Positions 56,282 to 64,000 of a stretch of 64,000 nucleotides of DNA are shown piece after piece (position 1 is the first letter of the stretch; each line of letters begins with the position of its first letter). The notes beneath the pieces were generated by a model that ran no database searches, was not told the DNA's origin, and was given only the letters and a program-made list of their open reading frames with translations. The position numbers and the translations under genes were made by a program. This stretch comes from Dyadobacter soli (lineage in GTDB: Bacteria; Bacteroidota; Bacteroidia; Cytophagales; Spirosomataceae), in contig NZ_FNAN01000011.1 of NCBI RefSeq assembly GCF_900101885.1, positions 248,001 to 312,000 on the forward strand, written 5' to 3'.

Positions 56282-58657
56282 ATGTTTCAAAGCTACCTGA
56301 AAATCGCGATTCGCAATCTGTGGAAACACAAGCTCTTCTCTGTAATTCATATTGTCGGGCTGGGGCTGGCGATGGCTTTTTGTTTTCTGCAATTGATGCA
56401 GGTGCAAACCAGCTTTGAGAAAGACTCTTTTCACCCGTATCCGGACCGTACTTTCCGCATTATTACCGATGCAACAGGAAACGATGACAAGCTCTATTCG
56501 CTGGCATCTTCGCCTTTGCCGCTGGGCGAAAAGCTAAACTTGGGGCAGAGCGCGGTCGCAAAGTCAGCCAGGGTAGTCAGGAATTTCGGTGGGAATCTCA
56601 ATAACGGTATAAAGTCTTTGAATGTCAGCGGGATGTATGTGGATCCTGCCTATTTTGACATATTTGGCTTCAAACTTAAAAGCGGTAAACCATGCACCGC
56701 GCCGCGCACGGTGGTCTTGACCCAGGAAATGGCCGAGCGGTTTTTCGGCGACGCTGATCCGGTTGGTAAAACGCTCACCAACCCGGACCTGGGAGTTTTT
56801 ACCATTTCTGGCGTTTTTGCTCCGATAGAACCGTTCACCACCCATTTGAAGTCGGACATGGTCTTATCGATGGCAAGTTTCAAGGAGCTTAACCCCAATA
56901 TTGCCACCGATAATTGGCAGGATTACAATACATACACATTCGTCCTTCTTTCAAAGGGTAGCACAAAGGCGGCTCTGGACGCCGCCATCGGCAAAATTGC
57001 CGCTTCGAATAATAAGTTAGTAACATTTAAAGACGTTAAAAAGCACACATTTCGCAGCCAGCCATTGGAAGATATTCCGCTGGATTCCCAAGGGCTGCTG
57101 AACAATCCATATGTAGAACCTCTTTGGAAAATTGGGGTCAGTTTGCTTGTACCATTCATCGTGATCCTTTTGGCCGGGTTTAATTACGTGAACCTCACAT
57201 TGACCCGCTCACTGAGCCGCGGCAGGGAAGTGGGTGTGCGCAAAGTAGCTGGCGCCAAACGTGGGCAGCTTATCTTGCAGTTTTTGATCGAGACTATCGT
57301 CATCGCTTTTTTAGCCTTGGGTGTCGGATACGTAGGGTTGGTCACTTTCCAATCTTACATGCATGTCCGCTGGCTGAACTATCAGGTTAACGACACGGTG
57401 GCATTGTGGCTGTCTTTTATCGTTTTCACCCTGCTGACAGGTGTGCTCGCCGGATTTCTACCTGCACGGATTTTGTCGGCATACGAGCCTGCACAAATTA
57501 TCAAGGGAGACCTGGGACCATCCAGTCTGGGTAAAATTAGCTTCCGGAAATCGCTGGTGGTAATCCAGTTTGTGGTCGCATTGGTCTTCATGACATTTAC
57601 GGGAATTTCTAACAGCCAGTTTGAGTATATGGCAACCGACAATGAAAACTACAACCGAAAGGGGATCGTCAATATACCTGTTGCGGGAAAAGATTTCCGG
57701 CTACTGGCGGCCGAACTATCAAAAATGGCCGGCGTGGAACGCGTCGGGCTCACCTCGGCTACACTTAACGAAGGGTCTGGAAAGGCCAAGATTTCCACAA
57801 CTGGCTCTGACAGTAATCCTTCGGTTGCTCAGGATACCTACATTTACGCTGCCGATGCAGGTTTTATTGAGAATATGCAGTTGAAGTTCGTTGCCGGATC
57901 AAATCTGCCCGAAACTTTCCAGGATAGTGTCGGACGTTTCGTGGTCATCAATGAAAGGGCCGCGAAAGTACTGGGTTTTGACACCCCAAAGGATCTTGTC
58001 GGCCAGACAATCAAGCTCAACCAGACCAGCGTTCAGGTGGCCGGGGTCGTGAAAAATTTCTGTTTTATGCGCTATGAGCTGCCGGTAGCGCCGCTCGTGC
58101 TGGCATATGACGTTTCTGAAATGAAGGTTATGTCGGTCAAAGTAGATCAGCAGGCAGACAAGGGGCGTATTCAGGCCTTGCTAGCCGGTGCATGGAAGCG
58201 GCTTTACCCGCGCGAATCGTTTGTCTATTCCTGGTATGAAAGCCAGCTCTACGAAGATTACGCCGAAGGAGGAGATCAGCGTTTCACAGGGGTTATTGTG
58301 CTGATTGTCTTTCTGATTGCAGGTATGGGCCTTCTGGGGATGGTGACCTACACCACCGAAAAGCGAGTTAAGGAAGTGGGCATCAGAAAGGTGATGGGCG
58401 CGAGTGTTGCGCAGATCATGGCGCTTTTAAGCGGAAGTTTTGTGAAGCTCATCCTGGTAGCGTCCGTGATCGCATTGCCGATCGGCTATGTGCTCGGCGG
58501 GCTTTTCCTTCGGATATTCACCTACCATACCGCGCTGGGGCCAATGGCTTTTGTCAGGTGCCTGCTTAGCCTGCTTTTTATCGGTCTTGCGACAATTGGC
58601 GTTCAATCTTACCGTGCGGCGATGAGTAATCCGGCAGATACGCTCAGGTCTGAGTAG
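56282..58657 (+). CDS. MacB/FtsX-type ABC transporter permease
   Basis: The ATG at 56282 (MFQSYLKIAIRNLWKHKLFS) is the normal start of this family; an ATG at 56264 is less likely. The 791-residue protein has two FtsX-like permease domains. The first membrane segment is FSVIHIVGLGLAMAFCFLQL, followed by a MacB periplasmic core domain. A first FtsX unit (VSLLVPFIVILLAGFNYVNLTLTRSLSRGREVGVRKVAGA) is followed by a second core and a second FtsX unit (VIVLIVFLIAGMGLLGMVTYTTEKRVKEVGIRKVMGASVAQIM). No ATPase gene is adjacent; Bacteroidota often encode such permeases apart from their ATPase. It stands alone, 225 bases after the first ABC module. Confidence 0.9.
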   Translation: MFQSYLKIAIRNLWKHKLFSVIHIVGLGLAMAFCFLQLMQVQTSFEKDSFHPYPDRTFRIITDATGNDDKLYSLASSPLPLGEKLNLGQSAVAKSARVVRNFGGNLNNGIKSLNVSGMYVDPAYFDIFGFKLKSGKPCTAPRTVVLTQEMAERFFGDADPVGKTLTNPDLGVFTISGVFAPIEPFTTHLKSDMVLSMASFKELNPNIATDNWQDYNTYTFVLLSKGSTKAALDAAIGKIAASNNKLVTFKDVKKHTFRSQPLEDIPLDSQGLLNNPYVEPLWKIGVSLLVPFIVILLAGFNYVNLTLTRSLSRGREVGVRKVAGAKRGQLILQFLIETIVIAFLALGVGYVGLVTFQSYMHVRWLNYQVNDTVALWLSFIVFTLLTGVLAGFLPARILSAYEPAQIIKGDLGPSSLGKISFRKSLVVIQFVVALVFMTFTGISNSQFEYMATDNENYNRKGIVNIPVAGKDFRLLAAELSKMAGVERVGLTSATLNEGSGKAKISTTGSDSNPSVAQDTYIYAADAGFIENMQLKFVAGSNLPETFQDSVGRFVVINERAAKVLGFDTPKDLVGQTIKLNQTSVQVAGVVKNFCFMRYELPVAPLVLAYDVSEMKVMSVKVDQQADKGRIQALLAGAWKRLYPRESFVYSWYESQLYEDYAEGGDQRFTGVIVLIVFLIAGMGLLGMVTYTTEKRVKEVGIRKVMGASVAQIMALLSGSFVKLILVASVIALPIGYVLGGLFLRIFTYHTALGPMAFVRCLLSLLFIGLATIGVQSYRAAMSNPADTLRSE

Positions 58658-58739
58658 CCTTCCCGGTCTGATTAGGAAATTTGGTGTTCGGCATGTGTTG
58701 CTTTAAACTTTGAAGATGCATTACCTTCTTACACGTAGC

Positions 58740-59801
58740 TTAATTGGATGGCAGAATGTATTTAGCCACGACATCAAAGGCTTGTTTCGCAGTTCTATTG
58801 CCGTAGTTTCCCTGAGTGAAGACGATAACCATCTTCAACTGCCGGATGATTAGAATGTATTGACCGCCATTTCCCGAGGCAAAAATCACCGGAAAGCTCA
58901 TGCCAGAAGTTGTCTTAATCACTTCATTATACCATTGATAGCCGTAGTAAACTTGCTGCGGGACGGCTGCCTTCGACCTGCTAGTTTTTACAAATGAGCC
59001 TTCCGGGATAAGGATATGAGCTTGTGTTGATTCTTGCATCCATGCTCGCGAGACGATTTGTGTTCCTTGCCATCTGCCCTTGCTAAGTACAAGTTGCCCG
59101 ATTTTAAGCATGTCTTGCGGTCTTATGAAAAAAGATCCCGCAGTCATTCCATGTCCGGAAGGGTCGGCCGTCCATCGGTAACGGGTGATGCCCAGCTTTG
59201 AAAACAGATGTGCCTGGGCAAACTGCGTTACCGGCATGCCACTGGCTTTTTCAATGATCCCGCCCAGGACCATGCTCGCGCAAGATGTGTAAGCCCACGC
59301 GGTCCCGGGCGGGGTTTTCATTGGCAGGTCAAGTGAAAACTTTACCCAATCCTGCGCTTTTTCCATTTCCGATTCACAGTCACGGGTGCCGTTCCACTCT
59401 TCGCAGTCAAACCCGCTGCGCATTTCAAGCAGGTCCCTGACGCGCATCTGACGTTTCAGGCGGTCAGCGGCAAATGCAGTGTCCTCTGGAAAGAAACTTG
59501 ATACTTTTTGATCTACACTTTTGATCAAACCCTTGTCGATTGCGATGCCTATCAGCAGGCTGGTGATCGACTTAAATGCAGAGCGTGTATCGTGCAGTGA
59601 ATCAGCATTGTAGTCGTTAAAGTATCGCTCATATTGGGTTTTGCTGTCTTGGGACACCAGAACGCTATGCACGTTTGGATACAAGCCTGCTACCAGGTCC
59701 TGATCCATTTGCTGTAATTTGTTCTGGCCGCTCGCGCGTGTAACCACGAGGATCAACAGCAAATGTAAGATGAACTTTTTGAGTGTAAGGCTATGATGCA
59801 T
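58740..59801 (-). CDS. Exported serine hydrolase (beta-lactamase/class C fold)
   Basis: The 353-residue protein has a signal peptide (KFILHLLLILVVTRASG). The catalytic SxxK motif is SAFKSITSLLIG, the YxS/N motif lies in AWAYTSCASMVLGGIIEK, and a GNGGQYI box near the C-terminus stands in the place of KTG. This is the serine beta-lactamase-like/DD-peptidase fold, which also includes esterases. Actual beta-lactamase activity is not implied. It is convergent with the FtsX-type permease gene and precedes the LytTR regulator gene on the leftward strand by 22 bases, so co-regulation with the second two-component pair is possible. Confidence 0.85.
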   Translation of the reverse strand: MHHSLTLKKFILHLLLILVVTRASGQNKLQQMDQDLVAGLYPNVHSVLVSQDSKTQYERYFNDYNADSLHDTRSAFKSITSLLIGIAIDKGLIKSVDQKVSSFFPEDTAFAADRLKRQMRVRDLLEMRSGFDCEEWNGTRDCESEMEKAQDWVKFSLDLPMKTPPGTAWAYTSCASMVLGGIIEKASGMPVTQFAQAHLFSKLGITRYRWTADPSGHGMTAGSFFIRPQDMLKIGQLVLSKGRWQGTQIVSRAWMQESTQAHILIPEGSFVKTSRSKAAVPQQVYYGYQWYNEVIKTTSGMSFPVIFASGNGGQYILIIRQLKMVIVFTQGNYGNRTAKQAFDVVAKYILPSN

Positions 59802-59823
59802 CGAATGCCTGATAGTCTATTGG

Positions 59824-60522
59824 TTAAAGCTTTTCCAGTCCGATGGCTCTTGTAAATCCGGATTTGTAGTTTTCTCCCAGCGGAATTTCATTTTTTCCGA
59901 TAAAGGCCTTACTGTTTTGAAAGCTGGTAACTTTCGAGGTGCTGATAATGAATGATCGGTGTACCCGAACGAACTGAGCTGCCGATAACTGTTTCTCTAT
60001 CACAGATAGCGACAAACTGCTTAAAAGCGTACCGTCCTCTGTGACGACTTTGGTGCTGTTCCTGTTGGCTTCCAGATAGAGTATTTTTTCAGTGTCGACG
60101 CGGTGAGTAGCCCTGTCATTTTTTACGAACAAAAACCTGCTCGTTGAGAGGCCCGATCCTTGTTGGTTCTCGATATTTTGGATTGCTTTATCTGTGGCTT
60201 TGATGAAACGCTCCAAAGAGAAGGGCTTTACAAGATAGTCGCATGCAGACAGCTCGAAGGCCTCGACAGCATATTCGCTGTAAGCCGTGGTAAAAATGAT
60301 TTGAGGACGTTCCGGCAAGGTTCGTACCAGCTCGATACCGCTCAGAACAGGCATATTGATATCCAGAAACAGGATATCAATTTTCGATCTTTCCAATTCC
60401 TGACGGGCAAGCAGGGCTTGCCCCAAACTGGCGAGCACGCGGAGTTTAGGCGAAAAGCCGCAGAATCCGGCAATGATATCCCGCGCGATAGGCGAGTCGT
60501 CAACAATCAGGCAATCTATCAT
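59824..60522 (-). CDS. LytTR-family response regulator
   Basis: The protein has 232 residues. The receiver domain starts IDCLIVDDSPIARDIIAGFC, the Asp lies in IDILFLDINMPVLSGIELV, and the Lys is in YLVKPFSLERFI. The LytTR domain follows (FLFVKNDRATHRVDTEKILYLEANRNSTKVVTEDGTLLSSLSL ... FVRVHRSFIISTSKVTSFQNSKAFIGKNEIPLGE). It overlaps the stop of its kinase gene by 4 bases, so the order is kinase then regulator on the leftward strand. The serine hydrolase gene follows 22 bases later, and the divergent ABC transporter genes at 61.8-63.4 kb are likely targets. Confidence 0.92.
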   Translation of the reverse strand: MIDCLIVDDSPIARDIIAGFCGFSPKLRVLASLGQALLARQELERSKIDILFLDINMPVLSGIELVRTLPERPQIIFTTAYSEYAVEAFELSACDYLVKPFSLERFIKATDKAIQNIENQQGSGLSTSRFLFVKNDRATHRVDTEKILYLEANRNSTKVVTEDGTLLSSLSLSVIEKQLSAAQFVRVHRSFIISTSKVTSFQNSKAFIGKNEIPLGENYKSGFTRAIGLEKL

Positions 60523-61574
60523 GGCGTAATAATCCTGAGCGCAAGGTTTATTTTATATTCGTTAAACTGCTTATCGACATCGTACCGAAAATCATTCCCA
60601 TAGATAAGTTTCAACCTGCGAAGCGTGTGAGTCAGGCCCATTCCGGACGATTCAACACTTACTTCATGATGCTGGCTGGCGACCGAATAGGTGTTGATGA
60701 CCTCAAAAAGCAGCCAGTTATCTGACATTTCGAGTCTGACGCTAATTGCCGGTGAGGTGCTTTGATCGTGCCGCGAGTGTTTAAATGCATTTTCCACAAA
60801 GACGATAAGCACCATTGGCGCGATCAGAAGGTCCGGATCGTTGATGTCTTCTATTTTCTGTCGGAAGCTGATTTTTTCATCGGTTTGCAGTCGCTCAAAG
60901 GCAATATAATTTTTAATGTAGGCAATCTCGTTGCAGATCGGGATAAACGGCTGTTTTGTTTGATAGAGCGAGTATCTGAGCAAGTCAGAAAGTTTTACAA
61001 GCAAGGCGGGGACCCTTTCGTGCTGAGTCATCGAGAGCCCGTAAATGTTGTTAAGCGTATTGAACAAAAAGTGCGGGCTGAGCTGCGAGACAAGCAGTTC
61101 AAGTTCACTTTGCTGCTGCTGCTGGCGCAGACTGGCATCTTTGATCTGGCGGGTCAAACTGACTCTGACCAAATAGACCGATCCCCCTAGCACTCCAAAT
61201 AGGACGACCAAAGGAAAGCTAATTGCCAGATATTCTGAAAAGTGGATGTAGGGTTCTGCTTTAAACAGAAGACCTGCCCCAAATGCTCCCAATACTGTCC
61301 AGAAGGAAAAGGCGACCAACCCCAGCAATGCGATCGATCCCTTTGGGGTACGCCGAGTCGATAGTTTTGCTAGCCAGCGGCCGAGGTAGGTGCAAAAAAG
61401 CAAGTAAAGACAGCAGCAAAGCCCGGCGAATCCTACCTGATTGTTGCCACTCAAGACAACAGGAATTGAGAAAATACCAACAAACGCTAAACAGAAAATC
61501 ATATGGACTCCCGTCTTTGACGAGAGTAGTTTTGATACCAGCAGGTCAATAGGTTTCATGTAATTCTGGTTCAT
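60519..61574 (-). CDS. LytS-type sensor histidine kinase
   Basis: The protein has 351 residues; a second ATG five codons in is also possible. Four membrane segments occupy the N-terminal 145 residues (MIFCLAFVGIFSIPVVLSG; AGLCCCLYLLFCTYLGRWL; IALLGLVAFSFWTVLGAFGAGLLF; YLAISFPLVVLFGVLGGSVYLVRV). A Gln-rich coiled coil then leads to the H box ELLVSQLSPHFLFNTLNNIYGLSM with the phospho-His. The N box is LIVFVENAFKHSRHD, followed by GMGLTHTLRRLKLIY. It is coupled to the LytTR regulator gene and divergent from an ABC transporter module, mirroring the 52.5-56.1 kb arrangement. Confidence 0.92.
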   Translation of the reverse strand: MNQNYMKPIDLLVSKLLSSKTGVHMIFCLAFVGIFSIPVVLSGNNQVGFAGLCCCLYLLFCTYLGRWLAKLSTRRTPKGSIALLGLVAFSFWTVLGAFGAGLLFKAEPYIHFSEYLAISFPLVVLFGVLGGSVYLVRVSLTRQIKDASLRQQQQQSELELLVSQLSPHFLFNTLNNIYGLSMTQHERVPALLVKLSDLLRYSLYQTKQPFIPICNEIAYIKNYIAFERLQTDEKISFRQKIEDINDPDLLIAPMVLIVFVENAFKHSRHDQSTSPAISVRLEMSDNWLLFEVINTYSVASQHHEVSVESSGMGLTHTLRRLKLIYGNDFRYDVDKQFNEYKINLALRIITP

Positions 61575-61762
61575 TGGTCAATTCCTCCCTTATCCGGCCC
61601 GAAGGTTTGGGCACCGAAAAGCGCCCGTTGGGCATCGAATATAGGGTCTGTGTCCCGGACTTTTCATCACAATCATGAAGCAGGTAAATTGTATTCAGGC
61701 TTAGAGGTAAATCAAGCACATGATGGCAGTCCGAAATTAATGCAAACAGACAGAAATCGTAA

Positions 61763-62671
61763 ATGAACACCGTTGTTTCCGCAACTTCGCTGAGTTTTGG
61801 CTATGTGCCGCAAGTAAAAACTGTCAACAGCATCAGTCTGGATATTGGTAGCGGGCAGATCTATGGATTTCTGGGCCCTAATGGGGCAGGTAAAACCACT
61901 ACTATACGCTTGCTGCTCGGACTACTGTCGCCTCACGCGGGCTCGGTAGCGCTTTTTGGCCAGCCTGTCTCACGGAAAAGCTGGCAGCTCTTTTCCAGGA
62001 TAGGGGCGATGATTGAAACGCCGTCGCTTTATGAGCATCTTACTGCTGTGGAAAACCTTGAAATTGGTCGCAGGATCCGCAAGCTAGACCCAGGTATGTG
62101 TAGCCATGTACTTGAAATCGTTGGCCTCACTGCTTCGGCCCGCATTAAAGTCAGAGAGTTCTCGCTGGGAATGAAGCAGCGACTTGGACTGGCTGTCGCG
62201 CTGCTGGGGAAGCCCGAACTTTTGATTTTAGACGAACCCACAAACGGCCTTGACCCGCATGGCATTATTCAGGTAAGAGAGCTGTTGCAAACACTCAACC
62301 AAGATTACGGAACGACCATCTTGATGTCGAGTCATATCCTGGCCGAAGTGGAAAAGGTCGCGACGCACATCGGAATTATCAGCAAGGGACAATTCGTATT
62401 CCAGGGAACAATGCAAGCCTTGCAATCGCTCTCTTTTCAGGATTCAACCCTTTTGTTGCAGACCAATGATAACGGCAAAGCAGCATTGGTACTCAAAGAT
62501 CACTATCAGGTTGAAGCAAATACAGCGCAGACAATATCTGTGAAGGCTTCAAGCAAAGCTCAGACCGCCCAAATCTGTCGTCTGTTGTGCGATGCAGGGT
62601 TAGATGTCTATCACCTTGCAGCAACTGCAAACGATCTGGAGAATATTTTTTTAAAAATGGTGAACCGCTGA
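61763..62671 (+). CDS. ABC transporter ATPase (CcmA type, lantibiotic-immunity-like)
   Basis: The protein has 302 residues. Walker A is GFLGPNGAGKTTTIRLLLGLL, the signature is REFSLGMKQRLGLAVALLGKP, Walker B is LLILDEPTNGLDPHGIIQVRELL, and the H loop is MSSHILAEVEKVATHIGII. It is clearly paralogous to the ATPase at 54359 (same length, same motifs, the same C-terminal regulatory domain ending in NDLEN or NDLEK). Its stop overlaps the permease start by one base (TGATG), a sign of coupled translation. It is divergent from the second kinase/regulator pair. Confidence 0.92.
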   Translation: MNTVVSATSLSFGYVPQVKTVNSISLDIGSGQIYGFLGPNGAGKTTTIRLLLGLLSPHAGSVALFGQPVSRKSWQLFSRIGAMIETPSLYEHLTAVENLEIGRRIRKLDPGMCSHVLEIVGLTASARIKVREFSLGMKQRLGLAVALLGKPELLILDEPTNGLDPHGIIQVRELLQTLNQDYGTTILMSSHILAEVEKVATHIGIISKGQFVFQGTMQALQSLSFQDSTLLLQTNDNGKAALVLKDHYQVEANTAQTISVKASSKAQTAQICRLLCDAGLDVYHLAATANDLENIFLKMVNR

Positions 62672-63441
62672 TGAAAGACCTGATTGAATTTTATGTGACC
62701 GAGCTAATCAAGCTACGCAGAACGTTTGCCTACTGGCTCACTGTTTTGGGTGCGGCCATAATTCCAGCTGTAATTGTTATTACCTACGTCTACAATTGGA
62801 AGCTTTTTGTTCCACTTGCAAATGTGAACCCCTGGGATGAACTATATGCCCGGGCATTCAACGGTTTAATCCTTTTTATGCCATTGTACTTGATCCTGAT
62901 GATAGGGCTTTGTTTTCAAATTGAGCATAAAGCAAATGCCTGGAAGCAAATATTGGTTCTTCCTGTTTCAAGAGCAGTTGTCTTTTTCGGGAAGTACCTC
63001 GCAGTGCTGACCATGGCAGCGGCATTTCTGATACTGTCTTTCTTCTTTACTTACACGGCTGGGCAAATAATAGGCATGTACAAGGCTCAGCTGAACTTCC
63101 TTGGCTTTAATCCCAATTTTTTTACATTGTTAGATTTTTCTATCAATGTTAGTATCTCTATCCTTGCGATTGTTGCTATTCATTTCTGGTTGGGATTCAG
63201 GGTGAAGAATCTGGTTTCGACACTGGGTGTCGGTCTGGCAGGAATAGCCCTGGCTGTGCTAATGAACGGAAAAGGAGGGCTCGCAGATTTCTTCCCATAT
63301 GCATACCCGATAATGTTATTAAACTACGTTCCAGCGCCTGACAAGGGAATCTTTGAGGGCTTTCAATGGGTTAGCCTAGTATATTTTATAGTGTTTTCGA
63401 TGTTGGCCTTTCTTCGATTCAGAAAATCCTTCATAGCGTAA
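62671..63441 (+). CDS. ABC-2-type permease (lantibiotic-immunity-like)
   Basis: The ATG at 62671 overlaps the ATPase stop by one base and is chosen over an ATG at 62587 that lies inside the ATPase gene. The 256-residue protein begins IEFYVTELIKLRRTFAYWLTVLGAAIIPAVIVITYV, then has the shared coupling loop EHKANAWKQILVLPVSRAVVFFGKYL and six membrane segments (NGLILFMPLYLILMIGLCFQ; VLTMAAAFLILSFFFTYTAG; FSINVSISILAIVAIHFWLGF; and a final VSLVYFIVFSMLAFLRF). It pairs with the ATPase to form an exporter. It is paralogous to the permease at 55280. Confidence 0.85.
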   Translation: MKDLIEFYVTELIKLRRTFAYWLTVLGAAIIPAVIVITYVYNWKLFVPLANVNPWDELYARAFNGLILFMPLYLILMIGLCFQIEHKANAWKQILVLPVSRAVVFFGKYLAVLTMAAAFLILSFFFTYTAGQIIGMYKAQLNFLGFNPNFFTLLDFSINVSISILAIVAIHFWLGFRVKNLVSTLGVGLAGIALAVLMNGKGGLADFFPYAYPIMLLNYVPAPDKGIFEGFQWVSLVYFIVFSMLAFLRFRKSFIA

Positions 63442-63558
63442 GAGTTGCTTTTCAATTGAGAAATCGTAATGCCCCAATAGTAAACTGGGCTCCATTGTTC
63501 CGGCCCCAGCATTGGCCGGCGTTTGCAGCAAATGAATGTATCGATTTGCGACAGCCAG

Positions 63559-64000
63559 CTACTTGAACCAGGGTTGATTTTGGTCGCGCTTTTGCCATTG
63601 ATATGCTGCGATTGAATTCTTCCAAAAGTATTTTTCTGCAACAGCGGGCCCTTTTTCCATGAAGTATTGACGTACCAGGGTCAGTCCTTCGTGGAACGGA
63701 AGCCATTGATCGCTGTTGGGCCAGTCGCTGCCATACAACAGTCTGTCTTCACCAATAATGTCGTAGAGTTCATCCAACCGATGACGGTAAAATTCCAGCC
63801 TGGTCGGAATTTGTCCATCGACCTTTCGCAACACTTCGGAAACTTTTACATATACCTGATGCCGCTGGCCTATCTCGCGCATATTGGCTTCACAGGCGCT
63901 TCTGATTTTCTTGTCTTCGGGAATGGCCATTTGAGGTAAATGGTCTATTACCAGTTTCAAATCCGGCACCTGATCGGTGATCCTGAGGATAGCTTCGATA
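63559..64000 (-). CDS. Amidohydrolase (TIM-barrel, amidohydrolase_2-like), C-terminal part, 5' partial
   Basis: The frame enters from beyond base 64000 on the leftward strand, so the start is outside the window; 146 codons are visible. The sequence contains LKLVIDHLPQMAIP, where VIDH(L) is the conserved strand with a metal or catalytic His, then VYVKVSEVL, and RLLYGSDWPNSDQW, the YGSDWP motif with the catalytic Asp typical of amidohydrolase_2 proteins such as sugar-lactonase or decarboxylase-like enzymes. The substrate is unknown. It is convergent with the ABC permease gene with a 117-base gap. Confidence 0.8.
   Translation of the reverse strand, partial: IEAILRITDQVPDLKLVIDHLPQMAIPEDKKIRSACEANMREIGQRHQVYVKVSEVLRKVDGQIPTRLEFYRHRLDELYDIIGEDRLLYGSDWPNSDQWLPFHEGLTLVRQYFMEKGPAVAEKYFWKNSIAAYQWQKRDQNQPWFK

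Noticed and set aside
1..64000. tRNA, rRNA, CRISPR arrays or known riboswitches
   Set aside because: No T-loop-like clusters, rRNA signatures or regularly spaced repeats were seen by eye; a covariance-model search would be needed to exclude small RNAs.

Overview
The window reads as chromosomal DNA from a member of the Bacteroidota, probably a Cytophagales relative of Dyadobacter or Spirosoma. This is inferred from gene families, not from a marker gene. The supporting features are a SusC/SusD pair, Bacteroidota-type conjugation genes (TraE/F/G/J/K/M/N), LytS/LytTR regulatory pairs, a DUF6520 protein, CcmC/CcmD, TAnnTTTG-like promoter elements and the general absence of Shine-Dalgarno sequences. 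I saw no tRNA, rRNA or CRISPR array.

Region 1 (1-9.0 kb) is ordinary chromosome. It holds the end of an isoquinoline 1-oxidoreductase-type molybdoenzyme and its 2Fe-2S subunit, a TPR histidine kinase, a frameshifted monooxygenase-like gene, an exported DJ-1/PfpI protein, a bestrophin channel, two short-chain dehydrogenases and a succinate-semialdehyde-type dehydrogenase.

Region 2 (about 9.2-46.9 kb) looks like one integrated conjugative element, although no integrase or replication gene was found. Its left arm is a leftward tra operon (21.3 to 9.9 kb) that encodes the mating-pair-formation apparatus. Its right arm carries a near-perfect palindrome (candidate oriT), a MobC-like protein, an HUH relaxase and a coupling ATPase. 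The cargo between the arms falls into four parts: a TlpA-DUF3738/SusC/SusD/TetR uptake cluster; a small two-gene cassette with an ADP-ribosyltransferase-like protein; PAP2 and a glycosyltransferase remnant; and a leftward block with a LanB-type enzyme, a LytS-type kinase, a 43-residue peptide that looks like a ribosomal peptide precursor, an unknown protein, a Crp/Fnr regulator, a MauE-like protein and a DUF6520 protein. The LanB-like enzyme stops after the glutamylation domain. This makes the locus either a split lanthipeptide system or a PEARL-type aminoacyl-tRNA:peptide ligase system, and it is the best candidate here for an undescribed pathway.

The element edges are scarred. On the left are a 3'-truncated ccmC and the C-terminal half of an IS110-family transposase. 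On the right is an outer-membrane protein gene cut after about 80 codons, followed by intact ccmD and a second, diverged ccmC.

Region 3 (48.5-64 kb) is a signalling and export region. It has an outer-membrane protein, an ECF sigma/anti-sigma operon ending in an S41 peptidase, and two modules that each pair a LytS kinase and LytTR regulator with a CcmA-type ABC ATPase and an ABC-2 permease resembling lantibiotic-immunity exporters. It also has a MacB/FtsX-type permease, a beta-lactamase-fold serine hydrolase and the end of an amidohydrolase gene.
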